Assembly: GCF_002873395.1 (NCBI RefSeq)
Contig: NZ_MCUV01000011.1
Coordinates: 68,680-126,968, forward strand
Direction: 5' to 3'
Source of the DNA: Vibrio sp. 10N.286.49.B3
GTDB taxonomy: Bacteria; Pseudomonadota; Gammaproteobacteria; Enterobacterales; Vibrionaceae
DNA length: 58,289 nt
Shown: one piece after another, positions 56,174 to 58,289 of the stretch
Layout of the letters: each line of letters begins with the position of its first letter
Numbering within the stretch: position 1 is the first letter of the stretch
Made by a program: the position numbers and the translations under genes
The notes under the pieces: generated by a model
Told to the model about the DNA's origin: nothing
What the model saw: only the letters and a program-made list of their open reading frames with translations
Databases searched by the model: none

Positions 56174-56377
56174 ATGAAAAATACACATTTTATCGAAGTC
56201 AAACGATACATGGAGCGTCAGTATTCTATACCTTCAGCTTATATTGATAATCTGAAATCAGCACCACTTAACGGGTTTCCCAATCAATTTGCTGTTCTTG
56301 TAGAGGCGTTCGATAAAGAGTGGAGCTTCTTGGTTGATACTAGCAAGTCGAATATCAATATTACAGAAGTTAGATAG
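56174..56377 (+). CDS. Small unknown protein
   Basis: 67 aa, no signal or membrane segment. Contains FPNQFAVLVEAFDKEWSF. Weak ribosome site (AGGGAA). Possible real gene; family not recognised. The 296 bp after it show nothing of note. Confidence 0.4.
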   Translation: MKNTHFIEVKRYMERQYSIPSAYIDNLKSAPLNGFPNQFAVLVEAFDKEWSFLVDTSKSNINITEVR

Positions 56378-56673
56378 CACACATATCGTAATGGTTAATG
56401 CTAAATATTGAACTCTTCAACATACTTATTCAATGCTAGCCCTGTTCGAGATTGTTGACATGGCTAGCTTAAACCTGCCCAAAATGCTTTAAGCACACTG
56501 TTTATCAAACCGTTGTGAGTATTTCTCATCAGATGCCTTAGTTATTGAGATTTAGAGGCAATAACTTATTATTTAGAGTAGTGTTACTTCTTGATGTGTT
56601 TCTTTCAATTAAAGGAACACATCAAAACGGACGATTATGGCAAGGATTCAGATGAACGGATCTTTACTAAGGC

Positions 56674-57504
56674 TTACACAGGTTTAGCGATAACGCCAAA
56701 CGTTGTGTTATTCCTTTCTTCTACATCAAAACCATTAACAAACTCAACTACTTCAAAACCATTTGCTTTTAGCTCATTCTGAATGCTTTGATGAGTAAAG
56801 TATTGCAGCCAGTTATACACATCCCATGTTCGGTTTTCCTCAATAATAGTGTAGTGATCAAGTGATATTTGTTCATCTTGATAACTAAAAGCATTATGGA
56901 AAACATAATGATATTCTTCAGACCAAAAATTTCCCATATAATATGGACCGAAAGCTGATTTCTCATCAAATGCATGAAAAGCTTCTGATGAAAATACATC
57001 AAAAACGAAGGTTCCATCGGCTTGCAAAGATTCATGGATCTGACGATATAGGTGCTGCCTTTGTTGCAAAGAAAGGGCGCACAAATCACAGTAAATCAGA
57101 GATATCAAGTCTTGTTGCTTTGGCAGTTTATCCTCAAGGTAGTTTGCTTCTTGATAACAGATATCTAGTTTTTTATCTTTTGCAGACTTGATTGCGAATT
57201 CAATCGAATTTTTGGAAAAATCTAATCCCACCACTTTTGCGCCAAGAGCTGCATATTTTTCTGCGTATAGACCGGGACCACACCCAAGATCACAAACAGA
57301 TTTTCCATTAAGTTCAAACTTGCTATTTAGCCAGTTCACCACTCTCTCTATTGCAATTAAAGGACGAGATGCCATAGGGGTTTCTTGGCTTAAATGCGCT
57401 TGAAGCATTTGATTTGCTAAATGTGGTTCCGTCCACAACTGTTTAGCTGTGTATTTTGAAAATGGTGAGGGTTTTTCATGGATATTAACGAGTTCTTTAT
57501 ACAT
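56674..57504 (-). CDS. Class I SAM-dependent methyltransferase
   Basis: 276 aa. SAM motif I is VCDLGCGPGLYAEKYA (about residues 70-85), motif II VVGLDFSKNSIEFA, and post-II YCDLCAL. Substrate unknown. Alone on the minus strand. Confidence 0.88.
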   Translation of the reverse strand: MYKELVNIHEKPSPFSKYTAKQLWTEPHLANQMLQAHLSQETPMASRPLIAIERVVNWLNSKFELNGKSVCDLGCGPGLYAEKYAALGAKVVGLDFSKNSIEFAIKSAKDKKLDICYQEANYLEDKLPKQQDLISLIYCDLCALSLQQRQHLYRQIHESLQADGTFVFDVFSSEAFHAFDEKSAFGPYYMGNFWSEEYHYVFHNAFSYQDEQISLDHYTIIEENRTWDVYNWLQYFTHQSIQNELKANGFEVVEFVNGFDVEERNNTTFGVIAKPV

Positions 57505-57637
57505 GCTGGTGCTCTAACTGGAACAATTTAGTTTAAGTGCCGTATTATATAGTGAAGAGAGTATGTAGTGGTCACCTTTTATAGCGGTTTAACTTAAAAG
57601 ATCTATTATCGCTATCTAAAAAACATTTTGATACTTG

Positions 57638-58289
57638 ACCTGTCCCCCCTGTGTCAGGCTAGTTGTCACTGTTAAAAATTAACCAATCAGAGGGGCGGTA
57701 ACAGAGAAAATATATCTCGTTACTCACAAGAAAGAAAAGAAGCAGTATTGAAAAAGTTGTTGCCCCCACACTCTCGCTCTGTGGTCGAAGTAGCAAAAGA
57801 AGAAGGCATCTGCGATGCGACACTGTATTATTGGCGTAAACAACTTCGAGAATCAGGAGCCGTTGTGCCAAATAGTCATACCCCTTCAGAGCATTGGTCT
57901 GCGCAAACTAAGTTAGCCATTGTCGCTGCGACGTTTTCTATGACAGAAAACGAATTAAGCCAGTACTGTCGTGAAAACGGGCTGTACCCAGAAGAAGTCC
58001 AGCAGTGGCGCAGCGAATGTATGCAGGGATTCATGTCATCGAAGGAACGTGAAGCCGAGGCAAAGAAACAAGCTAAAGCCGACAAGCATGAAATCAAAGA
58101 ATTGAAGAAAGAGCTTCGCTTTAAAGAGAAAGCGTTAGCAGAAACGGCAGCCTTGTTGGTGCTAAGAAAAAAGCTGAGGGCCTTTTACGGGGAAGAGCCA
58201 GAGGACTACTAACCTCAACCGAAGAAAGGCAAAATATCGTTGCGCTCATCCATGAAGCATGTCAGAGCGGCAGTCGCTTAGAGCGAGCG
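57638..58289 (+). mobile_element. Left end of an IS3-family element, cut by the window edge
   Basis: Terminal-repeat-like TGTCCCCCCTGTGTCAGG at about 57641 is followed by the orfA of a two-frame transposase and the beginning of orfB (EERQNIVALIHEACQSGS in the next frame after orfA). The element continues past position 58289. Confidence 0.8.
57748..58212 (+). CDS. IS3-type transposase OrfA
   Basis: 154 aa from the TTG start; the frame is open further upstream (ISRYSQERKEAV), so the true start is unclear. HTH region VVEVAKEEGICDATLYYWRK, then a second helical domain ELSQYCRENGLYPEEVQQW and a leucine-rich coiled coil (LKKELRFKEKALAETAALL). OrfB begins in another frame just after, to be joined by programmed frameshift. 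Confidence 0.8.
   Translation: MKKLLPPHSRSVVEVAKEEGICDATLYYWRKQLRESGAVVPNSHTPSEHWSAQTKLAIVAATFSMTENELSQYCRENGLYPEEVQQWRSECMQGFMSSKEREAEAKKQAKADKHEIKELKKELRFKEKALAETAALLVLRKKLRAFYGEEPEDY

Overview
The window is AT-rich DNA that reads like a member of the Vibrionaceae (gammaproteobacteria). The pointers are a Vibrio-style nif cluster with an rnf operon beside nifLA, an MSHA-like pilin, a secreted trypsin with a GlyGly-CTERM tail, and DNA composition close to Vibrio. The identification is an inference from gene content; no marker gene such as rRNA is present. The nif genes share the window with an iteron-type replication initiator and a parAB pair, so this stretch is probably part of a plasmid or secondary replicon rather than the main chromosome.

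Positions 1-27.5 kb hold an almost complete molybdenum-nitrogenase cluster. On the minus strand, in transcription order, are rnfABCDGEH (electron supply), nifF (flavodoxin), nifHDKTY plus a small gene, nifENX-fdx-draT, and nifUSVWZM plus a small CxxC protein, ending in a strong terminator near 277-312. On the plus strand are nifLA and nifB-fdx. I read seven sigma-54 promoters (GG-N10-GC), upstream of nifU, nifE, nifH, nifF, rnfA, nifL and nifB. Each has a TGT-N10-ACA NifA site at a plausible distance, so the region looks like one NifA regulon, with nifLA probably autoactivated. The unexpected member is a DraT-type ADP-ribosyltransferase, whose target residue Arg101 is conserved in NifH; no draG partner is visible.

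Positions 27.5-37.9 kb are a mixed accessory region. It holds an ArsR regulator with a membrane protein, a decayed second ArsR copy, an SDR, a 5'-truncated alcohol dehydrogenase, two LysR regulators, a type IV pilin, a secreted three-domain SnoaL/ABM protein, a QorB-like reductase, a lipase-like hydrolase and a YcxB-like membrane protein.

Positions 38.0-42.6 kb are the replicon backbone: parB, parA, an origin with two arrays of a CTGGTGT iteron (one with 21-bp and one with about 31-bp spacing), DnaA-like boxes, and a Rep_3-family initiator.

Positions 42.7-57.6 kb are a gene-poor accessory region full of remnants: SDR, two LysR, tautomerase, and a truncated serine hydrolase. Intact genes are an unknown 312-aa protein, a trypsin, 5-oxoprolinase subunits pxpABC, a 3D-domain protein, a divergent pair of proteins that each look like a NYN/PIN-type nuclease fused to a winged helix, a diguanylate cyclase and a methyltransferase. 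Four copies of a small C6-loop hairpin repeat are scattered here. The right edge cuts into an IS3-type element.
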